A stretch of DNA of 6,471 bases, taken from NCBI GenBank assembly GCA_947627145.1, contig CANQUW010000060.1, forward strand, positions 1-6,471, read 5' to 3'. The position numbers were made by a program, and so were the translations under genes. Within the stretch, counting starts at the first letter, position 1. Each line of letters begins with the position of its first letter. Positions 1-5,717 of this stretch are shown piece after piece. Source of the stretch: an uncultured Bacilli bacterium (lineage in GTDB: Bacteria; Bacillota_I; Bacilli_A; RF39; UBA660). The notes beneath the pieces are model-generated. The model was not told the DNA's origin, did not search any database, and was given only the letters and a program-made list of their open reading frames with translations.

Positions 1-1
1 G

Positions 2-172
2 ATATTACATCAAGTTTATGCAAAGAAGAAAGAAAAGAGATTAAAGGCAGAAGGAAAAGCAGAAGAAAAGATAGCTACAGCTAAGAGACTTTATAATGCT
101 AATACAAGTATGGATATTATAAAGACGGCTACGGGTTTTAGTGAACAACAAATAAAAAATATATGTTTATAA
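2..172 (+). CDS. C-terminal tail of a probable Rpn/PD-(D/E)XK-type nuclease or transposase (5' truncated by window)
   Basis: An open frame enters from the left edge and ends at TAA 170-172, giving 56 visible residues. It reads as a Lys/Glu/Ala-rich helix (KKKEKRLKAEGKAEEKIATA) followed by a short helical module (residues LYNANTSMDIIKTATGFSEQ, then QIKNICL). An E-G-K-A-E type repeat followed by a 'hxxGhsxxqI' helix-turn-helix-like end is typical of Rpn-family recombination-promoting nucleases / PD-(D/E)XK putative transposases of Firmicutes. The catalytic domain lies outside the window, so activity cannot be judged. The codon composition resembles the neighbouring genes. Assignment rests only on the tail pattern; another protein with a charged helical C-terminus is possible. 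Confidence 0.55.
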   Translation: MLHQVYAKKKEKRLKAEGKAEEKIATAKRLYNANTSMDIIKTATGFSEQQIKNICL

Positions 173-205
173 AATAAAAAAGTGAGGCTAACTAGTAGCT
201 TCGCT
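173..205. terminator. Shared hairpin terminator between convergent genes
   Basis: The inverted repeat is AGTGAGGCTA (181-190), loop ACTAG (191-195), TAGCTTCGCT (196-205). In the rightward transcript all ten positions can pair, two of them as G-U wobbles, but the following run (TTCTTCTTTG) is only moderately U-rich. In the leftward transcript two pairs become A-C mismatches, but the stem is followed directly by a strong T tract (TTTTTATTTTAT, complement of 169-180). The stem includes the stop codon and last codons of the leftward arginase-like gene. It probably terminates both genes, with the better U tract on the leftward side. Confidence 0.6.
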
Positions 206-1093
206 TTCTTCTTTGAAATCATCAAGTGTACTTGTCATTTTTGCTAATATATTTAAAGCAATTTGTTCTGTTTTTCTATCTGGGTCTTTAGTTGGATTAA
301 ATTCAACTATGTCAAATGCTATAAGTTCGTTTGCATGTGTTAAAACTGCATCAATTAATTCCATAGCGGTTTTTTCGTCTATTCCGTTATCAACTGGTTC
401 TGATACACCGATTGATACTTCTGGATCTATTAAATCTAAGTCAAATACTACATGAATTTTTGTTGCTTTTTCACTTACTTTTCTAAAAGCTTCATCAACA
501 ATTGATCCTGCACCCATACTTTTTATATCTTCCGTAGAGAAGATGTTTACATTATTGTATTTTAATGCTTCTTGTTCTCTTCCATCTATACTTCTTGCAC
601 CTATTATAGCAACAGCTGTAGGATTTACTGTAGTACCAGTTTCATGGAATGATCTTAACTCATCACATTTATTTCCTGTAATGGTTGCTAGAGTCATACC
701 GTGGACGTTACCTGTTGGTGTGGTTTCATAATTATTATAAGCAGGATGAGCACCAAACCAAATTACTCCAGTATTGTTATTGTTTTTTGTACTCGCAAGA
801 ATTGTTGCGATAGATATACTCGCATCTCCACCAATAGTAACTGGAAATAATCCAGCATCTAGTTTTTCTACAACTTTATTATATAATGCTTTATTGAAAG
901 AATTTATTTCAAGTTCATTCTTTCTTTTTTCTGCTAGATTTCTATTTTTAATAATTGCTGGACTTTGAGTAATAGATATAATTTCTCCTTTATAAAAACT
1001 ACTCATATCTCTAATTAATTGAATTGGACCACTAACTGCGCCATTTATTTGGACACCTAAGTCTGATCCAGCTCCTATAACAACCGTCTTCAT
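188..1093 (-). CDS. Arginase/agmatinase/formiminoglutamase superfamily protein with degenerate metal site
   Basis: The product is 301 residues, the normal length for the ureohydrolase (arginase) superfamily, whose members use a two-manganese cluster to hydrolyse arginine, agmatine or formiminoglutamate. Family landmarks are in order: GGDAS (88-92), WFGAHPAYN (112-120), GNVHGM (128-133), IGARSIDGRE (164-173), FDLDLIDP (217-224) and DIVEFNP (261-267). Compared with the usual GGDHS, DAHxD and DxD motifs, three of six ligands are replaced (H to A91, D to G114, D to A118), while H116, D218 and D220 remain. The substrate-side residues H131, D170, E173 and E264 are kept. It may therefore be a mononuclear enzyme, an enzyme using another metal, or a non-catalytic binding protein; the substrate cannot be named. 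The start is ATG at 1093, not the in-frame GTG at 1102, because that GTG lies inside the AGGTGA ribosome site (1104-1099), five bases upstream of the ATG. It appears monocistronic, divergent from murE. Confidence 0.85.
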   Translation of the reverse strand: MKTVVIGAGSDLGVQINGAVSGPIQLIRDMSSFYKGEIISITQSPAIIKNRNLAEKRKNELEINSFNKALYNKVVEKLDAGLFPVTIGGDASISIATILASTKNNNNTGVIWFGAHPAYNNYETTPTGNVHGMTLATITGNKCDELRSFHETGTTVNPTAVAIIGARSIDGREQEALKYNNVNIFSTEDIKSMGAGSIVDEAFRKVSEKATKIHVVFDLDLIDPEVSIGVSEPVDNGIDEKTAMELIDAVLTHANELIAFDIVEFNPTKDPDRKTEQIALNILAKMTSTLDDFKEESEATS

Positions 1094-1115
1094 ATTCTTC
1101 ACCTATCCTAGTATT

Positions 1116-1144
1116 ATTTTATCGTAAAATTTCGTATAATTCAA
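1116..1144 (-). promoter_or_regulatory. Sigma-A-type promoter of the arginase-like gene
   Basis: On the minus strand a -35 TTGAAT (1144-1139) is followed by a 17-base spacer and a -10 TAAAAT (1121-1116). Transcription would start near 1109, just before the AGGTGA site. The upstream side (1145-1170) is A/T-tract rich and could act as an UP element. This is a prediction from sequence match only. Confidence 0.65.
1135..1140 (+). promoter_or_regulatory. Candidate -10 element for murE
   Basis: A perfect TATAAT stands 64 bases upstream of the murE start on the plus strand. No good -35 lies 16-18 bases upstream (best is about TATTAT, 1112-1117), and there is no TG extension, so the promoter is weak or needs an activator. 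It overlaps the spacer and -35 box of the opposing arginase promoter. No better murE promoter is visible in 1141-1188. Confidence 0.35.
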
Positions 1145-1203
1145 TAAAAACCATTTTAAATTTTTAAACTTTACTATATACTTACATTAGGAGGGTTAAT
1201 TTT

Positions 1204-2646
1204 ATGAAAAAGTTAAGTGATATTTATGATGTTAGTTACGATACAGAGATTAAAGATATTAAAATAAATTCACAAGATGTAGAGGCTGGTGACTTATTTG
1301 TATGTACTAAAGGTGTTACTGCAGATAGACATGATTTTATTGATGATGCAGTTAGTCATGGTGCGAGTGCATTAGTAGTATCTCGTAAAGATATTAATAC
1401 AATAGTTCCTTCTGTTTATGTTGAAGATACTAATAAAGAATTACCTTTTTTATGTAGTAGATTTTATGATTATCCAGAAAAAGAAGCTACTATGATAGGT
1501 GTTACTGGTACAGATGGTAAAACTACAACATCTTATATTATTCATACTTTACTTGGAGATGATGTATGTGGTTATTTAGGAAGTAATGGAGTAGAATGTC
1601 GTAAATTTAAAGAAAGTTTAAAAAATTCTACACCGGATGCTCCAGTTTTATATAAATATTTTAGAAAATTTGTAGATTCTGGATGTAAATATATATCTTT
1701 TGAGGCTAGTAGTGAAGGTTTCTTTCGTGGAAGGCTTGAAGGCTTGGAATTTGATGTTAGTGTTCTTACTAATATTACAGAAGATCATTTAAATGTTCAT
1801 AAGACTATGGATAATTATATTGATTGTAAGTGTAGACTTTTTTCTCAAACTAAGAAAGATGGTATATGTGTATTAAATTATGAAGATACTTATTTTGAAA
1901 GAGTAAAAAGACATTGTAATGGTAGAGTTGTTACTTATGGACGAGACTCATCATGTGACTTACAAATAGTTGATTATGAGTTGGAACCTAAATATACTAA
2001 AATAAAATACAAATATAAAAATAAAGAATATAATATAGAAAGTTCTTTGCTTGGTGTTTTTAACGTTTATAATCTAGCGGCTGCTCTTCTTGTATGTTTG
2101 GAACTTGGTGTTCCTATGAGAGAATTACAAAAGAGAACTTCTAAGTTAGAAGTTGATGGAAGACTTAAAGTATTAAATACTGATACACCTTATACTGTAA
2201 TAGTTGATTATGCTCATACTACTAATGCAGTTAAAAGTGTTTTAGAATTTGTAAATACACTTGATATCAATCGTTCTATTGTAGTTATTGGGTCTGCTGG
2301 TAGTAGAGAAAAAGAAAAAAGACCTCTTATGGGTAAAGTTGTTTATGATAATGCTAGTTATGCTATATTTACATCTGATGATCCTAGAGGAGAAGATCCT
2401 TATGAAATAGCGGAACAAATGGCTTCTTTAATTGATGATAAGGATTCTTATGAAATAATTGTAGATAGAGAAGAAGCTGTAAGACGTGCTGTTGATATGG
2501 CAAAAGATAAGGATATTATACTTTTACTTGGAAAAGGATGTGAGACTGAACAGAAACTTGCTAGTGGTCCTATATATTATTCTGATAGTGAAAGTGCTTA
2601 TAAAGCAGTTGAAAATAGGAGACTTAAAGAGAAAAAGGTTGATTAA
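1204..2646 (+). CDS. murE: MurE: UDP-MurNAc-L-Ala-D-Glu ligase, probably meso-diaminopimelate-adding
   Basis: This 480-residue Mur ligase adds the third amino acid of the peptidoglycan stem peptide to UDP-MurNAc-dipeptide in the cytoplasm, using ATP. The N-terminal UDP-binding domain has NSQDVEAGDLFVCTKG (22-37). The central ATPase domain has the P-loop GVTGTDGKTTT (99-109, K106), STPDAP (142-147), TNITEDHLNVH (189-199) and the lysine expected to be carbamylated (K209). The C-terminal domain has VDGR (317-320), VDYAH (334-338), EKRPLMG (371-377), SDDPRGEDP (391-399) and GKGCE (443-447). DDPR with Arg resembles the DNPR motif of diaminopimelate ligases more than the DNPAND form of lysine ligases, so DAP is inferred. 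Odd points are E171 in place of the usual His of SSHAL, and Cys446 in place of His of GKGHE. No Trp occurs. The start ATG has a strong AGGAGGG (1189-1195) eight bases upstream. A paralogue of the main MurE cannot be excluded. Confidence 0.85.
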   Translation: MKKLSDIYDVSYDTEIKDIKINSQDVEAGDLFVCTKGVTADRHDFIDDAVSHGASALVVSRKDINTIVPSVYVEDTNKELPFLCSRFYDYPEKEATMIGVTGTDGKTTTSYIIHTLLGDDVCGYLGSNGVECRKFKESLKNSTPDAPVLYKYFRKFVDSGCKYISFEASSEGFFRGRLEGLEFDVSVLTNITEDHLNVHKTMDNYIDCKCRLFSQTKKDGICVLNYEDTYFERVKRHCNGRVVTYGRDSSCDLQIVDYELEPKYTKIKYKYKNKEYNIESSLLGVFNVYNLAAALLVCLELGVPMRELQKRTSKLEVDGRLKVLNTDTPYTVIVDYAHTTNAVKSVLEFVNTLDINRSIVVIGSAGSREKEKRPLMGKVVYDNASYAIFTSDDPRGEDPYEIAEQMASLIDDKDSYEIIVDREEAVRRAVDMAKDKDIILLLGKGCETEQKLASGPIYYSDSESAYKAVENRRLKEKKVD

Positions 2647-2667
2647 AAAGCATTTTTGTGGTATAAT
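2639..2667 (+). promoter_or_regulatory. Strong sigma-A promoter with extended -10
   Basis: The elements are -35 TTGATT (2639-2644), a spacer of exactly 17 bases, and -10 TATAAT (2662-2667) preceded by TGG, the TGn extension. The -35 box overlaps the last two codons and first base of the stop of murE. Transcription would start near 2674, leaving about 23 bases of leader before the next gene. This is the best promoter in the window and should make the small membrane-protein genes independent of murE. Confidence 0.8.
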
Positions 2668-2696
2668 GTGTACATATTGGAAGGGGATGTAAGGTT

Positions 2697-2984
2697 ATGA
2701 ATGATAAGAAATTTGAAAAGAATAATGTAGTGGATACTGAAAAAGAAAGTAAAATTGATAAGTTAATGATTAATGTGGAAAGAGTTATAACTGCATTACA
2801 AATAGGTTTTCTTCTTACTTTTACAGGTGGTGGAGTTTACGCTATTTCAAAAGCAAAAATGAGTGGGGAAGATATTAAGTTACCTAAAGCAAATACTGTA
2901 GATGAAGATGATTTTAAATTTGAGGATGGTGAACTTACTGTTCCTACAATTCATGGTAAAACTTTAAAAATTAAACTTAGATAG
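2697..2984 (+). CDS. Small single-pass membrane protein, function unknown
   Basis: I do not recognise this 95-residue protein. Residues 1-30 are highly charged and probably helical (many Lys, Glu, Asp). Residues about 31-50 (ITALQIGFLLTFTGGGVYAI) form one likely transmembrane helix with a GGG run. The C-terminal part is acidic around 69-79 (DEDDFKFEDGE) and ends in a basic, beta-prone stretch (IHGKTLKIKLR). No signal-peptidase or lipobox pattern is seen. The ATG at 2697 follows a GGAAGGGG site (2679-2686) by ten bases; a start-stop ATGTAA at 2687-2692 sits between them. It is the first gene after a strong promoter and 51 bases ahead of another small membrane protein, with which it probably forms a two-gene unit. 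It is a credible gene because promoter, ribosome site and codon use agree, but no role can be inferred. Confidence 0.7.
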   Translation: MNDKKFEKNNVVDTEKESKIDKLMINVERVITALQIGFLLTFTGGGVYAISKAKMSGEDIKLPKANTVDEDDFKFEDGELTVPTIHGKTLKIKLR

Positions 2985-3035
2985 AGGTTATTCTCTTACT
3001 TTATGTAGATTTATATTAGTGAAAGGTGGTTAATT

Positions 3036-3404
3036 ATGTCTAAAAAGGGAGTTATTAATTTACAAATTAATGAAGAAAAATTTGAAGAAGTTATTAATCA
3101 ATTAGTTGATGAAGAAATAGAAAGAAGAAATAAAGAGAAAAGAGATAATATTAAGTCTAAATTAAAAACTACTGCAGCTGGTCTTGTTCTTGCTGGTACT
3201 ATGGTAGGTATTTCTTTTGGAACTTTTAAAGCTTTTGATTATGCGATTGAAAAAGAAAGTGAAATAAATTCTGCTAAAAACAAAGAATATATAGAAGAAT
3301 GGGAAGATGCTCAAGGTAGAAGATGGGGAGAATTTATAAACGAAGATAGTGATGACTTTGAAGTTGAAGGTAATGGATGGACTGGAAGTTATAAAAGTCG
3401 TTAA
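3036..3404 (+). CDS. Small single-pass membrane protein with glycine-zipper helix, function unknown
   Basis: This 122-residue protein is not recognised. Residues 10-44 are strongly charged and helical, ending in a basic patch (KSKLK, 41-45). A transmembrane helix follows at about 46-66 and contains G54-xxx-G58-xxx-G62, a glycine-zipper pattern that in other proteins packs helices together. The C-terminal half (67-122) is acidic and ends in a Trp/Gly-rich tail (W89, W97, W115). Positive charge before the helix suggests N-terminus inside and C-terminus outside. ATG 3036 has AAAGGTGG (3022-3029) six bases upstream. It follows the 95-residue membrane protein gene and is closed by a strong terminator, so both genes likely form one transcript. 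The two proteins share a layout (charged N-terminus, one helix, acidic C-terminus) but show no clear sequence similarity. Confidence 0.7.
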   Translation: MSKKGVINLQINEEKFEEVINQLVDEEIERRNKEKRDNIKSKLKTTAAGLVLAGTMVGISFGTFKAFDYAIEKESEINSAKNKEYIEEWEDAQGRRWGEFINEDSDDFEVEGNGWTGSYKSR

Positions 3405-3412
3405 TGATTATT

Positions 3413-3445
3413 AAAGCAAATTAATTAGTTTGCTTTTTCTTTTTC
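3413..3445 (+). terminator. Rho-independent terminator after the small membrane-protein genes
   Basis: The stem AAAGCAAA (3413-3420) pairs with TTTGCTTT (3429-3436) around the loop TTAATTAG and is followed by a T-rich tail (TTCTTTTTC to 3445). It begins nine bases after the stop codon of the 122-residue protein gene. It separates the small-protein unit from sigK, so sigK needs its own promoter. Confidence 0.85.
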
Positions 3446-3472
3446 ATTAATATACAAAAATCGACATATAAT
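3444..3472 (+). promoter_or_regulatory. Candidate sigK promoter, possibly sigma-E type
   Basis: CATATAAT (3465-3472) differs by one base from the Bacillus sigma-E -10 consensus CATACAAT. The sequence 14 bases upstream (TCATTAA, 3444-3450) is only a partial match to the sigma-E -35. The same bases also contain TATAAT (3467-3472) but without a sigma-A -35. A start near 3479 would leave only seven to nine bases before the ATG. Mother-cell sigma-E control is expected for sigK from Bacillus and would fit, but this is inference. Confidence 0.4.
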
Positions 3473-3486
3473 TTATTGGTGATTAT

Positions 3487-4188
3487 ATGTTATTTGAGTT
3501 ATTTAATATTTTAAAAACTTTTTTTGGATTTACTGCATCTTACTCTAATCAAGTATTTCCGGAGCCTTTATCTAGTGAAGAGGAGAAAAAGTGTATTGAT
3601 GCATGTTTAATGGGAGATAAAGATGCTCGTAACAAATTAATTGAACATAATCTTCGTCTTGTTGCGCATATTGTAAAAAAATATGAAAGTCGCTATGTTG
3701 ATCAAGATGACTTAATCAGTATTGGTACTATTGGTCTTATTAAAGGAATAGATTCTTATTCTAATAAGAAAGGTACTAAAATTACTACTTATTGTGCAAG
3801 ATGTATAGAAAATGAGATACTTATGTATTTTAGAAGTAATAATAAATTTTCTAAAGATATTTCTATTAATGAGTCTATTGGTTTTGATAAAGATGGAAAT
3901 GAGATATCTATTTTGGATATATTAAAAGTACCTACAGTAGATTTTATAGATGATATATCTTTAAAAGAAGATGTTTCTTTATTAAATAAGTATATTAAGA
4001 TACTTAATGATAGAGAAAGAGAAATATTAATTAGAAGATATGGACTTAATAATAATCCTGAACAAACTCAGAAAGTTATTGCTAAAGAACTTCATATTTC
4101 TCGTAGTTATGTATCACGTATTGAAAAAAGAGCACTTACTAAAATTTTAAGAGAATTTATTAAAAATAATAATTATGAGACAGAATAA
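3487..4188 (+). CDS. sigK: Sporulation sigma factor K, pro-form, uninterrupted gene
   Basis: This 233-residue sigma-70 family protein closely resembles Bacillus sigma-K, which directs late mother-cell genes for coat and spore maturation. Region 2 contains IEHNLRLVAHIVKK (52-65) and DLISIGTIGLIKGIDSYS (75-92), with the -10 recognition helix around TYCARCIENEILMYFR (101-116). The sigma-K-like linker GFDKDGNEISILDIL follows (132-146), then region 4 with LNDREREILIRRYGL (173-187) and the helix-turn-helix ISRSYVSRIEKRAL (204-217). Residues 1-18 are very hydrophobic (MLFELFNILKTFFGFTAS) and align with the Bacillus pro-sequence; by analogy, processing would fall near Ser18-Tyr19, before the FPEPLS stretch (24-29). 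The gene is not split by a skin-type element. ATG 3487 has GGTGA (3478-3482) four bases upstream; the next in-frame Met is residue 42, too far in. It is preceded by a terminator and followed by a separate promoter, so it is likely transcribed alone. Confidence 0.92.
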   Translation: MLFELFNILKTFFGFTASYSNQVFPEPLSSEEEKKCIDACLMGDKDARNKLIEHNLRLVAHIVKKYESRYVDQDDLISIGTIGLIKGIDSYSNKKGTKITTYCARCIENEILMYFRSNNKFSKDISINESIGFDKDGNEISILDILKVPTVDFIDDISLKEDVSLLNKYIKILNDREREILIRRYGLNNNPEQTQKVIAKELHISRSYVSRIEKRALTKILREFIKNNNYETE

Positions 4189-4201
4189 TATGTAGTAAAA
4201 C

Positions 4202-4230
4202 TTTACTTATTGAAGAAAAAAAAGTATAAT
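4202..4230 (+). promoter_or_regulatory. Sigma-A-type promoter of the deacetylase-yqeG-yqeH unit
   Basis: A -35 TTTACT (4202-4207), a spacer of exactly 17 bases and a -10 TATAAT (4225-4230) lie just after sigK. Transcription would start near 4237, about 20 bases before the ATG at 4257. This argues against use of the upstream in-frame GTG at 4236. No terminator is seen between sigK and this promoter, so some read-through is possible. Confidence 0.7.
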
Positions 4231-4256
4231 ATAAAGTGTTGAGTGGAGATATAATT

Positions 4257-5717
4257 ATGAAACAAAAGAGAAATAGTAGTACTAGTAGAAGTGATTTATT
4301 AGAAGAAGAAAAAAAGGAAATTAGAAATAAGCACTTTGAAAAGTTTTGGCTTATTTCTATTCCTTTGCTTTGTGTTTTATTACTTTTTTTACTTGCTTTA
4401 CTACTTTTCTTTCCTACTATTAAATTAAAAGGAGAAAAAGAGATTGTAATAGAAGTAGGTACTAAATATAAAGATAAAGGATTTAGTGCGTATTATTTTG
4501 GACATAATCTTACAGGTAAAGTTAAAGTTTCTGGTGAAGTCAATTATAAAAAACTTGGTAAATATAATATTACTTATAAAGTAGGTAATGGTTTTTTTAC
4601 AACTTCAAAGAAACGTACTGTTATTGTTAGTGATAAAGAAAAACCTGATATAGATTTATTTGGAGATAAAACATTTTATGTTTGTCCAGGAAGTGAGTAT
4701 AAAGAACCTGGTTATAGGGCATTTGATTCTTTTGATGGTAATCTTACTCGTAAAGTTAAAGTAAAGAATTCTCTTAATAAAGTTGTTTATAGTGTTCGTG
4801 ATAAATCTCATAATTTAAGACGTGTTACTAGAAAATTAATTTATAAGGATATAGAAGGACCTGTAATTAAACTTAATGGAGGAGATATTACATATGCTTT
4901 TGTAGGAGAAGAATATCATGACCCTGGATATGAAGTTATTGATAATTGTGATAAGAATCTTAATGATAAGGTAGATGTTAGTGGAGATGTTGATGCTAGT
5001 AAACCTGGTACTTATACTGTTACTTATAAAGTTAGTGATAAAGAGGGAAATGAAAGTGAAGTTAAAAGGACTGTTATTGTGGCACGTCGTGGACAGAATG
5101 GTACAGTATATTTAACTTTTGATGATGGACCACAAAGTGGTACTACTAATATTATTTTAGATATTTTAAGAGATAATGGAGTTAAAGCTACTTTCTTTGT
5201 TACTAGTAAAGGTCCTGATGAGTTGATAAAACGTGAATATGACGAGGGTCATACAGTTGGACTTCATACATCTACTCATGATTATTCTTATGTTTATTCA
5301 TCACATGATGCTTATTTTGAGGATTTGAATACAGTTAAGAAAAGAGTTGATTCTATTACAGGACAGGATAGTAAAATAATACGTTTTCCTGGAGGATCTA
5401 GTAATACTATTAGTCGTAAATATGTACCTGGACTTATGACTGATTTAACTGATTCGGTTATAAGAGAGGGATATAGATATTTTGATTGGAATATTAATAG
5501 TGGAGATGCAGGAGATTTTCGTGATCCGGATAGTATAGTTCGTCGTGTTACCAATAGTCTTAGTAAAGATCGTGTGAATATTATTTTAATGCACGATATA
5601 AAGCCATATACTAGAGATGCCTTAGACAGAATTATAAAATATGGTAAAGAAAATGGTTTTATCTTTGATAAGATTACAATGGATACTGAAATGATGCATC
5701 AAAGAGTTAATAATTAG
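4257..5717 (+). CDS. Membrane-anchored polysaccharide deacetylase (NodB family) with three Ig-like repeats
   Basis: This 486-residue protein has a short basic/charged cytoplasmic N-terminus (1-29), one transmembrane helix (about 30-52), and an extracellular stalk of three related Ig-like repeats (about 54-125, 129-197 and 201-276). Each repeat has the 'Y-x-D/E-x-G-Y/F' and 'N-L' pattern of DUF5011-type domains. A NodB deacetylase domain follows (about 283-475). All five NodB motifs are present: TFDDGP (287-292), HTSTH (337-341), RFPGG (376-380), DW (410-411) and LMH (444-446), so metal binding (D290, H337, H341) and catalysis look intact. Such enzymes remove N-acetyl groups from cell-wall glycans, usually peptidoglycan, which often gives lysozyme resistance; the actual substrate is inferred. 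The start is ATG 4257, with GGAG (4245-4248) eight bases upstream, rather than GTG 4236. Its stop overlaps the ribosome site of yqeG. Proximity to sigK allows a spore-cortex role, but the promoter looks vegetative. Confidence 0.88.
   Translation: MKQKRNSSTSRSDLLEEEKKEIRNKHFEKFWLISIPLLCVLLLFLLALLLFFPTIKLKGEKEIVIEVGTKYKDKGFSAYYFGHNLTGKVKVSGEVNYKKLGKYNITYKVGNGFFTTSKKRTVIVSDKEKPDIDLFGDKTFYVCPGSEYKEPGYRAFDSFDGNLTRKVKVKNSLNKVVYSVRDKSHNLRRVTRKLIYKDIEGPVIKLNGGDITYAFVGEEYHDPGYEVIDNCDKNLNDKVDVSGDVDASKPGTYTVTYKVSDKEGNESEVKRTVIVARRGQNGTVYLTFDDGPQSGTTNIILDILRDNGVKATFFVTSKGPDELIKREYDEGHTVGLHTSTHDYSYVYSSHDAYFEDLNTVKKRVDSITGQDSKIIRFPGGSSNTISRKYVPGLMTDLTDSVIREGYRYFDWNINSGDAGDFRDPDSIVRRVTNSLSKDRVNIILMHDIKPYTRDALDRIIKYGKENGFIFDKITMDTEMMHQRVNN

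Noticed and set aside
213..968. Three open frames on the plus strand (213-455, 543-731, 774-968) antisense to the arginase-like gene
   Set aside because: They lack ribosome sites, have no recognisable protein pattern, and lie opposite a well-supported gene with conserved family motifs.
1094..1102. Longer arginase-like protein starting at GTG 1102
   Set aside because: The GTG is part of the AGGTGA ribosome site that serves the ATG at 1093.
2486..2692. Open frame overlapping the 3' end of murE in another frame
   Set aside because: It is a frame shadow within conserved MurE sequence, with an isoleucine/leucine/lysine-rich low-complexity translation and no ribosome site.
2687..2692. Start-stop ATGTAA ahead of the 95-residue protein gene as a regulatory element
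   Set aside because: It abuts the GGAAGGGG site with no spacing, so initiation there is unlikely; coincidence is the simpler explanation.
2985..3035. Separate promoter or terminator between the two small membrane-protein genes
   Set aside because: A TATATT (3012-3017) lacks a -35 match, and the AGAG/CTCT inverted repeat (about 2983-2996) has only four pairs; neither is convincing.
3487..4188. Skin-type element or split sigK
   Set aside because: The frame is continuous from the pro-sequence through region 4, with no insertion or junction.
4236..4256. Longer deacetylase starting at GTG 4236
   Set aside because: It coincides with the expected transcription start of the TTTACT/TATAAT promoter and has no ribosome site, whereas ATG 4257 has GGAG at good spacing.
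5312..5554. Open frame on the minus strand inside the deacetylase gene
   Set aside because: It is antisense to the catalytic NodB region and has no promoter, ribosome site or recognisable product.
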